Shown here one piece after another: positions 25,566 to 34,380 of a DNA stretch of 64,000 nucleotides; position 1 is the stretch's first letter, and the number at the start of each line of letters is the position of its first letter. The stretch is from assembly GCA_034670025.1 (NCBI GenBank), contig JAXMOE010000003.1, forward strand, positions 186,001-250,000, read 5' to 3'. The notes under the pieces were generated by a model. That model made no database searches, was not told the DNA's origin, and saw only the letters and a list, made by a program, of their open reading frames with translations. This stretch comes from PGYR01 sp034670025 (GTDB taxonomy: Bacteria > Bacteroidota > Ignavibacteria > Kapaibacteriales > UBA2268). A program made the position numbers and the translations under genes.

Positions 25566-28502
25566 TCACTTATTAATAAGTAGCTTTTGAGTTATACGTT
25601 TTTCTTCGGAAATAATTTCAATAATATAGCTACCAGTTGGCAAATCTGAAATATCCAAATCCATATTGTAGTCACCTTTCTGCATATTTTCCTCAAAATA
25701 CCTGTATCTAACGCCTTGGTTGTTGATAATATCTATAGTCATATTCCTCGGTTTGTCAACGCTCACCACCATGCTTGCTTGCTCTTGTGCTGGGTTGGGA
25801 TAAGCTGGCTCGGCACTGAACACATAAGGCACTTTGTCAAATCTGATTCTGTATTCATAATCACATCGTGAGTTGGTATATATTATCACCTCTTCCGTCT
25901 TTCCTTCTATTGTTATATCTTTTTCTAAGCAATTGAAAGTCATCTGAATCAAATCAGCTACATTCTCGTCTGTTGGCTCTTCGTCATAAAAGCAGATAAG
26001 CAGTGGCAAAGCTGTGTCAGGAGGTACCACCAATGGCAATTGCGATTGAGGAATAAAGAAATTATACTTATCCCTCAGCGTTATTTGCTCCAGAGTGATT
26101 GGCAGTAAACCATTGTTTTCTATCATTATTTCTTGGCATGCAGAATTACCAACAGAAGTTGCTGGTAATACTACTGCTTCATTTTCCGAATTGCGGACAA
26201 AGTCAGCAGTGAACCCTTGCAGTATCCCATTATAAGTCGTGTCATTTCCATACAAATCTTCAAACCAAAACGTATAAGTCCCATCTTTCAGAGGGTCAAT
26301 TAGTTCCAAACCGAGCTCTATATTATCAATATCATTTCTGATTTCTGTTACATTTATATTATTAGTTTCTATTTCTTCGTACTTTCCAAATCCATATTGG
26401 TCGTATAATGCCTCGCTGGCAAGCAAAATACCATCACCACATTCCTTCTGTGTTTGAGTTAGCTGAGGTGGCTTTTTGTCTTCTGCAAAATAATAGCTTA
26501 TTGCAGCCAAATCTTCTTCAAAACAATCATTTTTGAATCTGAGTGTATCAGCATAAAAACCAAAATCTAAGTTAGATTGATAACAAATTTCAAATGTGAG
26601 CGATTCTCCAGCAGCTATGCTGTCTGGCAAACTGGAAAGTGTAAACATAGCTCCATCAGCTAATTCTATTTCTTTGATTGATTTTTTTACTATACCGTAG
26701 TTCGTGATTGTTACTTCTTGACAATAGCTTCTGTTTGGTTTTACTGTATCTGTTTTTAAATCAGTAAACTCATAAATACCGTTTGTAGTTAGTGTAATCG
26801 TAAATCCTTCGATCAAGATACTTTTTTTGGTTTTAGAACCATCGACATCTTTGGCATAAAGTTCTACTAACCCATCTTGATATTCGTCAATTATATTTAA
26901 TTCCGCTGAGTAATTTACTGCGTCGTCGTTTACAACATTGATATCTATGTTCTGGATTTTTGTATAAACAATAGAATCTAATCCAGTATCTTGTGATAAT
27001 TTTTCAGAAAAGGAAAAACTTGCAGTGGAGCAATCATTACTTAGCAAACTATAATTTGGTGGAGTCCAATCTGTTTCTTCTAAACCAAGTCCTCCTACAT
27101 AACCATAAGAAACAGTACGCCCATAGCCATAGACACAAAGTCCAAAAGTCGTATCTGCTGTTATATTGTGTCCTCCAGCATCTACCAATATATTAGCATA
27201 AGAATAATCAATACCATTAACTGGCTTAAAATCTGCACTAACCAAATTGCCGTCTATTTTTAAAGAATTTATATTCTCTGTTGGTATTATTACCGACACA
27301 AAATGTCTTGTATAGTTAGGCAAGTCAACATTTATAAAGTTGTACTCTCTTAAGAATTGCTGTTTGGGAGGGAAAAGCACCATAAAAGGGTCACTCTCAG
27401 AAAAAGTTTGATTAGAATTAGCATTTGCATTAGTCGAACGCTTGTACAAACTGGCCCTGATGGGATTGTCGCCCTCTATATAAAACGCTTCACTAATGTC
27501 TCTAGTTATAACATCGCCCTGATTCAATGTAGCATACTCATCACCCCCAACGTAGAGAGTTGTGTTGTCATAAGCAACAGTTATTCTGTTAACATCATAA
27601 TCATCGGTTCTTATTACAGATGGCTCAGCAAATGGCACAACGAAGACATCACGTCCCCAAGCTTCGAGTGGAATCATCTGTGAAAGCAAAAAATCCCGTG
27701 AAGCATAAACTTCATAAGGTATATTAGCTCTTTGGTGCCCACCAAACACAGCAACTGGTTTGTCTGAAATAATCCTTGTACCAGTCAAATCAGAGTTACC
27801 AACTGTGGTTGTGCCATTCAGTATGTCCGCCTGAACCAAATACACTTCCCCTTTTTCTAATTGAACACGCTGTGGGGTAAGTCCGAACCTAAACGTGCTT
27901 GCAGAAGGAGTAAATTCTATTGTAGTGTTATCTTCCGTCGCCACAACACAAAACTGTGAAGGAGTAGTTTGAAATGTACTAATTTGAGAATAAAAATTAG
28001 ATTCATAAGAAAACACAAAATAATTTTGCCCCAAAGCATCTACTGGATATACCAAACATGCATCACTCGACTTGTCGGCCTCGCTATGTATAACCACTGC
28101 CACATCATCATCTGCTACCAAATGGAATGATTTATTGCTTATTGTTTCTGTATCGCCACCATCATCTCTCCGCCTTCCCGAATTATTTTGTCCAGTTAAT
28201 TCCCCTGTGCCAGAGTTTATCTCAATCTTTGCAAGACCATTATTTTCATCAATAGTAAATGGCTCAATTTGTATATTTCCTAAAGCATTTCGGAAGCTTA
28301 ATTCACCTTTGGTAGGTTTGCTGCTAGTTATAAAAATAATTAGTGGATCGAATTGACTTCTACCATTATGGTAATTCGGCATGAACGCGAAATAAAATTC
28401 CTTGCCATAATTATCAATAGTTTCTTGTTGAGCATTAGCATCCGAATAGCCCAAAAGTAGGGCAATTTGTATAATAAATAGTAGTTTTGTAATCATTTTC
28501 AT
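25566..28502 (-). CDS. IgGFc-binding-domain surface protein with T9SS sorting tail
   Basis: A 978-residue secreted protein. The N-terminal 450 residues resemble the IgGFc-binding N-terminal domain: YFAFMPNYHNG, then repeated VVATEDNTTIEF and KGEVYLVQ strands, then ISDKPVAVFGGHQRANIP and the EAWGRDVFVVPFA segment. Two or three Ig-like modules follow. The last 80 residues are a T9SS type A tail (YPNPAQEQASMVV, then ISDLPTGSYIIEII and the basic end KLLINK). The protein is thus exported by Sec, passed through the type IX secretion system and attached to the surface. ATG at 28502 was chosen; a GTG four codons earlier lacks a visible ribosome site. Divergent from the methyltransferase gene with 27 bases between. 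Confidence 0.88.
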   Translation of the reverse strand: MKMITKLLFIIQIALLLGYSDANAQQETIDNYGKEFYFAFMPNYHNGRSQFDPLIIFITSSKPTKGELSFRNALGNIQIEPFTIDENNGLAKIEINSGTGELTGQNNSGRRRDDGGDTETISNKSFHLVADDDVAVVIHSEADKSSDACLVYPVDALGQNYFVFSYESNFYSQISTFQTTPSQFCVVATEDNTTIEFTPSASTFRFGLTPQRVQLEKGEVYLVQADILNGTTTVGNSDLTGTRIISDKPVAVFGGHQRANIPYEVYASRDFLLSQMIPLEAWGRDVFVVPFAEPSVIRTDDYDVNRITVAYDNTTLYVGGDEYATLNQGDVITRDISEAFYIEGDNPIRASLYKRSTNANANSNQTFSESDPFMVLFPPKQQFLREYNFINVDLPNYTRHFVSVIIPTENINSLKIDGNLVSADFKPVNGIDYSYANILVDAGGHNITADTTFGLCVYGYGRTVSYGYVGGLGLEETDWTPPNYSLLSNDCSTASFSFSEKLSQDTGLDSIVYTKIQNIDINVVNDDAVNYSAELNIIDEYQDGLVELYAKDVDGSKTKKSILIEGFTITLTTNGIYEFTDLKTDTVKPNRSYCQEVTITNYGIVKKSIKEIELADGAMFTLSSLPDSIAAGESLTFEICYQSNLDFGFYADTLRFKNDCFEEDLAAISYYFAEDKKPPQLTQTQKECGDGILLASEALYDQYGFGKYEEIETNNINVTEIRNDIDNIELGLELIDPLKDGTYTFWFEDLYGNDTTYNGILQGFTADFVRNSENEAVVLPATSVGNSACQEIMIENNGLLPITLEQITLRDKYNFFIPQSQLPLVVPPDTALPLLICFYDEEPTDENVADLIQMTFNCLEKDITIEGKTEEVIIYTNSRCDYEYRIRFDKVPYVFSAEPAYPNPAQEQASMVVSVDKPRNMTIDIINNQGVRYRYFEENMQKGDYNMDLDISDLPTGSYIIEIISEEKRITQKLLINK

Positions 28503-28529
28503 TGTAATACACACTTATTAAAAAAGTAT

Positions 28530-29081
28530 ATGAAGAAACTAACTTACGAAGAACTCTTAGTTGCAAGAAAGACAATAGATGAAGCAAAATCATCTGCACG
28601 TCACCCTATAAGCATCATTGTTGACAATGTAAGGAGTATTTACAATGTCGGTTCTATTTTTAGAACTTCCGATTCGGCAGCTGTCAATATGCTTTATCTT
28701 TGTGGACTTACTCCTTATCCGCCACGCGAAGAGATTAGCAAAACAGCACTCGATGCCGAAAAGACTGTCCCTTGGCAATACTTTGAGAAGACTACTGACG
28801 CTGTACTCGAAGCAAAAAAACAAGGCAACACAGTAATTGCTCTGGAATTAACTGACAAACACAGAAGCTACACTTCACTCCAAAAAACAGATTTTCCTCT
28901 GACAATAGTCGTAGGTAATGAGCTAACAGGCATAGATAGCGAAGTTTTAGCACTTTGCGACGATGCCGTAGAAATACCCATGCACGGAGTAAAACATTCA
29001 CTAAACGTTAGCGTCAGTACCGGAATAATGCTATTTGAAGCATTAAACAAATATCTTAATTATTTTTCAGAAGAACTATAA
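28530..29081 (+). CDS. TrmH (SpoU) family RNA 2'-O-methyltransferase
   Basis: A 183-residue SPOUT-fold enzyme that methylates ribose 2'-OH in tRNA or rRNA using AdoMet. Motif 1 is NVRSIYNVGSIFRTSD (about 34-49), motif 2 is VVGNELTGID, and motif 3 is IPMHGVKHSLNVSVSTGI. All three are complete and form the trefoil knot. It has no extra RNA-binding domain, so it belongs to the small TrmL/TrmH-like group and its target position is not decided by sequence. The MqnA-like gene follows 42 bases later on the same strand. Confidence 0.92.
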   Translation: MKKLTYEELLVARKTIDEAKSSARHPISIIVDNVRSIYNVGSIFRTSDSAAVNMLYLCGLTPYPPREEISKTALDAEKTVPWQYFEKTTDAVLEAKKQGNTVIALELTDKHRSYTSLQKTDFPLTIVVGNELTGIDSEVLALCDDAVEIPMHGVKHSLNVSVSTGIMLFEALNKYLNYFSEEL

Positions 29082-29123
29082 ATAAGTAACAGCATAGAAT
29101 ACAAATAAGTTACAAAAAAGTAT

Positions 29124-29957
29124 ATGAAATTAAAAATAGCAATACCCGACAATCCGATATACCGCCAAATCTTTTTTAACGCAGAGTCCGTCTGCAAGGA
29201 GTTTGGAGCTACACTTATAAAAACAAGCGAAAGAGAAGTCGCTAAGTTATTTGAAGAAAACAAGGTAGATGTCGCATTTCTGACACCTATGGACTACGGA
29301 AGGGGAACGCGAATTTCCGATTACCGAATAGTTCCCGCTACCTGCCTAGCTGTTGAAGGGTACAGCCGATTTGCTTCAGTTTACTTTAAGCAAGGATTAC
29401 GAACAATTAAAACTGCTGGTAGCCCAACTCCCGATGATTTTATGATGAGTATAGGCAAAATAGTGCTTGCGGAAAGGTATTCTATATCAGTAGATTTGGA
29501 AGAAACAGACAAACCAACTGTTGGCGAAATAATTGAAGATTATGACTCTGCTATACTTTGGAAGAAGAATTTCTTGGGCGACGTAGCATTGGATATTACA
29601 GAAGATTGGTTCGACTCATACCAATTCCCACTTGTTTTGGGTTCGTGGGTAGTACGCCACCAAGAAGAGCCAGAAGCTCTGGACAAAATGCTTAAGCTAT
29701 TTGAATCAGACTCACTCCACGGTAAAACAACCGTTACTGATAAGCCAGGCGAAGAGATGGAACCGAGAGAAGGCAGACTGATACACGAGTGGAACGAAGA
29801 AATAGAAAAAGCTTACGACACATTACTCGAAATCTTGTTCTATCACCAATATACAAATGAACTCGCTACCGTTAAAATGATGGGCGATGATTTGGGAAGC
29901 CCAGTTGCTGATTCGGCTGCCTTCAATCAGGACAATAAGGAAGACGAGAATCAATAA
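29124..29957 (+). CDS. MqnA-like protein (chorismate dehydratase family)
   Basis: A 277-residue protein that resembles MqnA of the futalosine menaquinone pathway. MqnA removes water from chorismate to make 3-[(1-carboxyvinyl)oxy]benzoate. The matching pieces are VDVAFLTPMDYGRG, YRIVPATCLAVEG..RFASVYF in the first lobe, and ALDITEDWFDSYQFPLVLGSWVV in the second. The fold is that of two-lobed solute-binding proteins, without a signal peptide here. No mqnB, mqnC or mqnD is nearby, so it could also be an uncharacterised paralogue. The last 35 bases overlap the convergent thiN gene. Confidence 0.68.
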   Translation: MKLKIAIPDNPIYRQIFFNAESVCKEFGATLIKTSEREVAKLFEENKVDVAFLTPMDYGRGTRISDYRIVPATCLAVEGYSRFASVYFKQGLRTIKTAGSPTPDDFMMSIGKIVLAERYSISVDLEETDKPTVGEIIEDYDSAILWKKNFLGDVALDITEDWFDSYQFPLVLGSWVVRHQEEPEALDKMLKLFESDSLHGKTTVTDKPGEEMEPREGRLIHEWNEEIEKAYDTLLEILFYHQYTNELATVKMMGDDLGSPVADSAAFNQDNKEDENQ

Positions 29958-30576
29958 ACAGCAAATAGCTACCAGAATTCAACTCAATGGTAACTGTTTC
30001 GGAAACAGCTATGTTCCTTGCACCTTCGCGTTTGCCCATAGCTAACTCTTCGTTATTTAGTTCCCAGTTAAGACCAGATGTCTTCAACTTAGCTGAAGGA
30101 TATGGAATTAGTGACACTAATTCCTTTTTCTCTAATTTTAGCGTAATATTGTTTGTTATATAGTAGCAGTACCTGTGCTGATGGTAAACAGTAATATTAA
30201 ACTCATCGGCAAATTTCATAATAATACTGATATTGTTTACTGTGTGTTCCAGTAAGCCACCTGTGAAACCAATAATCAATATATTCTTGTAACCAAGTTC
30301 TGCCACATAGTGCATACATTTTTCAAAATCATTCGTATTCTGGTCAGCAATTTCGATAAATTCAGTCTGCTCGGTGTTGTGTTTCTCAGTCACCGAATCC
30401 ATATCACCAACTATCGCTTGTGGGTGAATACCCAGAGAAAAAAGGCGATTATAAGCACCATCGGCAGCAATAAGCGGCACACCACTCAAATCATCAGACA
30501 CCTCTTGCTCGGGCAATTCACCATTAAGACAAATAGCAGCATCGAATTTCTTATTTCCAAAATTGTATTCTTTCAT
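29923..30576 (-). CDS. thiN: Thiamine diphosphokinase
   Basis: Transfers pyrophosphate from ATP to thiamine, giving thiamine diphosphate. The 217-residue protein has the family motifs in order: ADGAYNRLFSLGIHPQAIVG then DMDSV, NTNDFEKCM, the GGLLEHTVNNI loop, and a C-terminal beta domain with TSGLNWELNNEELAMG. That last segment is the thiamine-binding end. No TPP riboswitch was seen in the 164-base upstream gap. TATATTTG on the minus strand at 30708-30701 is a possible -7 element without a clear -33 partner. Confidence 0.92.
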   Translation of the reverse strand: MKEYNFGNKKFDAAICLNGELPEQEVSDDLSGVPLIAADGAYNRLFSLGIHPQAIVGDMDSVTEKHNTEQTEFIEIADQNTNDFEKCMHYVAELGYKNILIIGFTGGLLEHTVNNISIIMKFADEFNITVYHQHRYCYYITNNITLKLEKKELVSLIPYPSAKLKTSGLNWELNNEELAMGKREGARNIAVSETVTIELNSGSYLLFIDSRLPYCPD

Positions 30577-30666
30577 AACATAAATCTAATAATTAAATAA
30601 ATTCTTTGCTATTCCTAATCTGAATTGTATTTAGATATCGAATATTTACTTGTTTACAACTCAATA

Positions 30667-30698
30667 TTTGCAATAGTCGATACTATTCTGTAAGTTTA
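30667..30698 (+). promoter_or_regulatory. Bacteroidota-type promoter with inverted repeat in the spacer
   Basis: TTTG (30667-30670), a 20-base spacer and TAAGTTTA (30691-30698; one mismatch to TAnnTTTG). The spacer holds AATAGT-CGAT-ACTATT (30672-30687), an inverted repeat that could be an operator. The downstream gene is the second IgGFc-binding-type protein. Confidence 0.6.
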
Positions 30699-30740
30699 TG
30701 CAAATATATATTTAACTAATTTAAAATATGAGGCAAGAGA

Positions 30741-32909
30741 ATGAACAATTCATTTACAAAATTTGCATTAATGCTACTTTTGGTTCTCTCTATGACTATA
30801 CCACAAAGCTTATGGAGCGGTGTGGACGAAGAAGAGATGAAAGACAAATTACCATTGATGTTAGGACAAAGTAATCTGGGGCAAGACTACTGGTTTTCAA
30901 TACCTCCAGTTTATGAAAGAGAAAGTGGAGGAAATCTCAATTTTGTTAAAGTACTAATAGTAGCAACAGAATCTGATAAAGAAGTTAAGTTAGAAATAGA
31001 AGGCCCGGGCTTTGTAAAAACAGTAAATACAATTAAAAATACAGTAGTTGAAATTAAAGTGCCTACTTCTATTGCTTCTGCAATTTTACACGATGGCTCA
31101 CAACAGAAGCCACCTCCCGGCAAGGTTTACAAAGGGGCGGGGATTCATGTTACAAGTGAAGTTCCAGTAGTAGTTTACGTGATTTGCAAGTACAAATACA
31201 CTACTGATGGCTTTTTAGCAATACCTTCAAACGCTTTTGGCAATAGGTATATTAATATGGTTTACAAAGAACCAGATTTAACTAAAGGACTAATGGCGCC
31301 ATTCACGGCAGTTACTGCGGCTCATGATAACACTCAGATCAAATTCACTATGGGTGGAGGTGATGAGGGAAATGATGCTGTTCCTTTAGTTGGTGACCGA
31401 TTAATTAAAACTGGTGAAACAGCTACTGAAATGCTGATGAAAGGTGATGTTTGGTTGCTCTCAATCGACGACCATCGTCAAGATTTGTCAGGTAGTTTGT
31501 TCGAAGCTAACAAACCATTTAGTATAGTGTCCGGGGTTCATTGTGCAAACTTCCCACTTGGCGTTTATGCTTGTGATTATGCTGTCGAAATGGAACTCCC
31601 TACACACACTTGGGGCAATACCGTTTACGTTACCCCAATGGCTAATAGAACATTCAATGGAATTATAAGAATATTTGCGTCGGAAGATAACACTGTTGTT
31701 AAAAGAGATGGCTCTTATTTAGGGACTATAAAAAAAGGTGGCGGTGCAGAAAGTGGAGTCGCATATTTAGAAACCAGAGTGTGGAGCCAATACGACGAAA
31801 ATGGCAACAATCGCCCTCCAAAAATAGCCGCAATTACTGCCGACAAACCCATTCAGATTATGTATTATAACACTGGAGTTTCGGAGGATGTTGACAATGT
31901 AAATAGCGATCCATTTATGATGCAAATGACACCTATCGAACAGGCACAAAATGAAATGTACTTTGCTTCTCCTAATGCTAATAGCAATGGGCAATTAGAT
32001 TTTTCTGAAAACTTCGTAAATTTAATTTTTGAAATAAGCGATGATGCAATTCCTGATGATTTACTATTTGCAGTTTTGCCAACTGACGGTGGCGACACTG
32101 AATGGAGACAATTAAACCAAGTGTTTGGCCCTAGCTTTGAAACTTTCGTAACACCTTATTATGGTAAACATTTTGCTACCACTACGTTGAGACTCCCAGG
32201 GGAAGGCGTATTTGGTATCAAATCCGAATCAACTAAGTTTGTTGCTTATGCTTACGGATATGGCTATTTCGAATCTTATGGTTATCCTGCTATGACTTGG
32301 CTCAATGACTTGACTTCTGCTGATACAGAAACTCCTATAGTTACTTTCACACAAGAAGAAGATGGTGATGTGAAGAAAGATATGGGTTCTGTTTCTGAAA
32401 TATCAAACAACGGTTCGAGTTCGAACATAGCTCAAATTTCTATGATTCGCAATATGAATGACAACTATGAATTTAGCTGGAGAACAAAAGATGGAGACTT
32501 TATACCCGGTGAGAATAGTGAACTGAGTTGGTGGCTAACGGTAAAAGACAAAAAACAACCTGCCAGCGCAACTCTATACTTTGTTGACAGAGCTGGAAAT
32601 GATACTTCAGTTACAATCACTTATGAGCCATCAGCAATTGACCCAACTAATGTAGTTGAGATACCAAGCAGTCAATATAGATTGTACCCTACTCCTTCGA
32701 CTAATGATATAACAGTATCACTTAAAAACAGTGCATCGATTGTCAGATATGAGATATTCGACATTGATGGAAATTCTATACTATCAGGTGAAGGGAATAA
32801 GTCCTCTACACAAACAATAAGTACACAAGCACTATCCGCTGGTACTTATATGATAAAAATAATAACTGCTGACAACGAATACTTAAGAGACAAGTTTATT
32901 AAACAATAA
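30741..32909 (+). CDS. Second IgGFc-binding-domain surface protein with T9SS sorting tail
   Basis: A 722-residue homologue of the protein at 25566-28502. It has a signal peptide (about 1-26), then the IgGFc-binding-type domain (LGQDYWFSIPPVYERE; GDVWLLSIDDHRQDLSGS; ANKPFSIVSGVHCANFP; HTWGNTVYVTPMA), and one Ig-like module. It ends in a T9SS type A tail (YRLYPTPSTNDITVSLKNSA, then SAGTYMIKIITADN). The WG-x-x-V(Y/F)V-x-P pattern is shared by both proteins. Function is unknown beyond surface display; the IgG link comes from the eukaryotic family and need not apply. Own promoter at 30667-30698 and terminator at 32934-32985. Confidence 0.87.
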   Translation: MNNSFTKFALMLLLVLSMTIPQSLWSGVDEEEMKDKLPLMLGQSNLGQDYWFSIPPVYERESGGNLNFVKVLIVATESDKEVKLEIEGPGFVKTVNTIKNTVVEIKVPTSIASAILHDGSQQKPPPGKVYKGAGIHVTSEVPVVVYVICKYKYTTDGFLAIPSNAFGNRYINMVYKEPDLTKGLMAPFTAVTAAHDNTQIKFTMGGGDEGNDAVPLVGDRLIKTGETATEMLMKGDVWLLSIDDHRQDLSGSLFEANKPFSIVSGVHCANFPLGVYACDYAVEMELPTHTWGNTVYVTPMANRTFNGIIRIFASEDNTVVKRDGSYLGTIKKGGGAESGVAYLETRVWSQYDENGNNRPPKIAAITADKPIQIMYYNTGVSEDVDNVNSDPFMMQMTPIEQAQNEMYFASPNANSNGQLDFSENFVNLIFEISDDAIPDDLLFAVLPTDGGDTEWRQLNQVFGPSFETFVTPYYGKHFATTTLRLPGEGVFGIKSESTKFVAYAYGYGYFESYGYPAMTWLNDLTSADTETPIVTFTQEEDGDVKKDMGSVSEISNNGSSSNIAQISMIRNMNDNYEFSWRTKDGDFIPGENSELSWWLTVKDKKQPASATLYFVDRAGNDTSVTITYEPSAIDPTNVVEIPSSQYRLYPTPSTNDITVSLKNSASIVRYEIFDIDGNSILSGEGNKSSTQTISTQALSAGTYMIKIITADNEYLRDKFIKQ

Positions 32910-32933
32910 CTAAAAACTAGTTTCTGAATTTAG

Positions 32934-32985
32934 AGTGTATTTTAATAATTGGTGCAATTCCAATATTGAAATACACTTTTTTTTT
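32934..32985 (+). terminator. Rho-independent terminator
   Basis: A long stem pairs AGTGTATTT (32934-32942) with AAATACACT (32969-32977). Inner arms containing ATTGG/CCAAT close it, and a run of nine T follows. Confidence 0.88.
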
Positions 32986-33069
32986 GAAATTTAAAACGTA
33001 CACAATATAAGATGATAAATAATATTTCTTAATTTTGAAACTGTATTCATTCACATTCTAATTCCATTT

Positions 33070-33543
33070 ATGTACGATTTGCTATTAAAACAACTACCCC
33101 ACGTTCTAGAAGGCGAAAAAAATGCTATTACCAACTTAGCCAACTTTTCGGCTTTGCTATTCAACTCATTGGATAATGTTAATTGGGTTGGCTTCTACCT
33201 ATTCGATGGAAAAGAATTAGTTCTCGGCCCTTTCCAAGGTAAACCAGCGTGTGTGAGATTGAAGCTCGGCAAAGGAGTATGCGGAACTTCATTCCAAAAC
33301 AATGAGTCAATAGTTGTAGCGGATGTAGATGAGTTCCCAGGTCACATTGCTTGCGATGCAGAATCAAAATCAGAAATTGTTATACCAATAGAGTTCAATG
33401 GCACACTCTTCGGCGTTTTGGACATAGACAGCCCAATTGTGAATAGGTTTGAGAATAGTGATAAACTACAATTAGAAAAGTTGGTAGAATCGTTAGTAGC
33501 CCATTCGGACATAACCGATTTGACCAGAATATATAACACATAA
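33070..33543 (+). CDS. msrC: Free methionine-R-sulfoxide reductase (GAF domain)
   Basis: A 157-residue GAF-fold enzyme that reduces free L-methionine-R-sulfoxide. Three cysteines, Cys61 (GKPAC), Cys71 (GKGVCG) and Cys95 (HIACDAES), have exactly the 10- and 24-residue spacing of the catalytic cysteines of E. coli fRMsr. The WVGFYLFD and EIVIPIEFNGTLFGVLDID strands complete the GAF core. It is an oxidative-damage repair enzyme, transcribed alone between two terminators. Confidence 0.95.
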   Translation: MYDLLLKQLPHVLEGEKNAITNLANFSALLFNSLDNVNWVGFYLFDGKELVLGPFQGKPACVRLKLGKGVCGTSFQNNESIVVADVDEFPGHIACDAESKSEIVIPIEFNGTLFGVLDIDSPIVNRFENSDKLQLEKLVESLVAHSDITDLTRIYNT

Positions 33544-33583
33544 AAAAAACCATTCTACTAATCAAAGCAGAATGGCCTTTTTT
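33542..33583. terminator. Bidirectional rho-independent terminator
   Basis: CCATTCT (33550-33556) pairs with AGAATGG (33569-33575). It is flanked by an A-run on the left and a T-run on the right, so it can end both msrC (plus) and the HMA gene (minus). Confidence 0.85.
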
Positions 33584-33608
33584 CTAACATCTATTGAGCG
33601 TTTGTAAA

Positions 33609-34067
33609 CTACTTAACATCCAAAGACTTGTCTTTACAGCATTTGTCTTTTGAACCACAATCTTTAGTAGCCATTTTCTTGTCCACGTCGCAAGATTCAG
33701 CATTAGCTTTGTCAGTAGTAGAACACTTGCTCTTGTCTTTTGTAGAGCACTCTTTGTCCTTAGTTGAACATTCTTTAACATCACTAATCTCAAAACCAAG
33801 CTTAGCAACATCTTCTTTCAAAGAAGCCAAAGTAACAACTTCTGGGTCATAGTTAACGTTCACAATTTTTGCTTCTACGTCAACTTCTGCAGAATTAAGA
33901 CCATCAACGTCCTTCATTCCTTTCTCTATCTTCATTTTGCAACCATCACAAGTGATTGAAGCACCAAACTTGCCCTCTTTTGATGCCGCTTCCGATTGGC
34001 TCGTCATCATAACGAATGCTAATGCAGCAACTAAAGCTACAACTGCAGGGATAATTATTTTTCTCAT
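33609..34067 (-). CDS. Exported HMA-domain protein with cysteine-rich tail
   Basis: A 152-residue protein with a signal peptide or anchor (about 1-27), one heavy-metal-associated domain (about 33-100) with CxxC in TCDGCK (Cys40, Cys43), and an unusual tail of about 50 residues. The tail holds seven cysteines in imperfect repeats of ECSTKDK and ends with a CC pair in KDKCCKDK. The HMA fold binds Cu(I), Zn(II) or Hg(II), as in MerP and CopZ. The tail looks metallothionein-like, so it may store or scavenge metal in the periplasm. No metal transporter or regulator lies beside it. Confidence 0.85.
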   Translation of the reverse strand: MRKIIIPAVVALVAALAFVMMTSQSEAASKEGKFGASITCDGCKMKIEKGMKDVDGLNSAEVDVEAKIVNVNYDPEVVTLASLKEDVAKLGFEISDVKECSTKDKECSTKDKSKCSTTDKANAESCDVDKKMATKDCGSKDKCCKDKSLDVK

Positions 34068-34380
34068 AATACACTTCTCTTAAATTGATTTAAAAATATT
34101 TGTCTAAGTTAATAATTAAAACCTAATAAGTCAATAACAATATTAGAATTTAACTAGTATTTGTCCATTATATTACGTGTCGGATTGCACATAGTTATAT
34201 TTTCCAGAAACTTAAAAATTATTTAATTCTGAAGAAAAAGCACCTAAATTGAGTCGAGTTCCATTTAATTTGCCTGCCACTCCCTAGCGTGGGCAGTCTG
34301 AGACGTATGCACCTCGGCTTCGCTCTGTGTAAACAATACGCCTCTACATAAATACAAAGGAGGCTGGGAGGATTTTAACA
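34068..34380. other. Intergenic region with GC-rich imperfect palindromes
   Basis: No ORF with support is seen in these 313 bases. The left part is AT-rich leader for the HMA gene. The right part (about 34271-34368) is clearly more GC-rich. It holds CTGCCAC..GTGGGCAG (34274-34295) and a larger imperfect stem with ACGTAT..ATACG arms (about 34303-34340). It may be a decayed mobile or REP-like element, like the block at 14590-14780. Confidence 0.5.

Noticed and set aside
30577..30740. TPP riboswitch ahead of thiN
   Set aside because: No conserved CUGAGA or GGACCUGA-like blocks are present on the minus strand.
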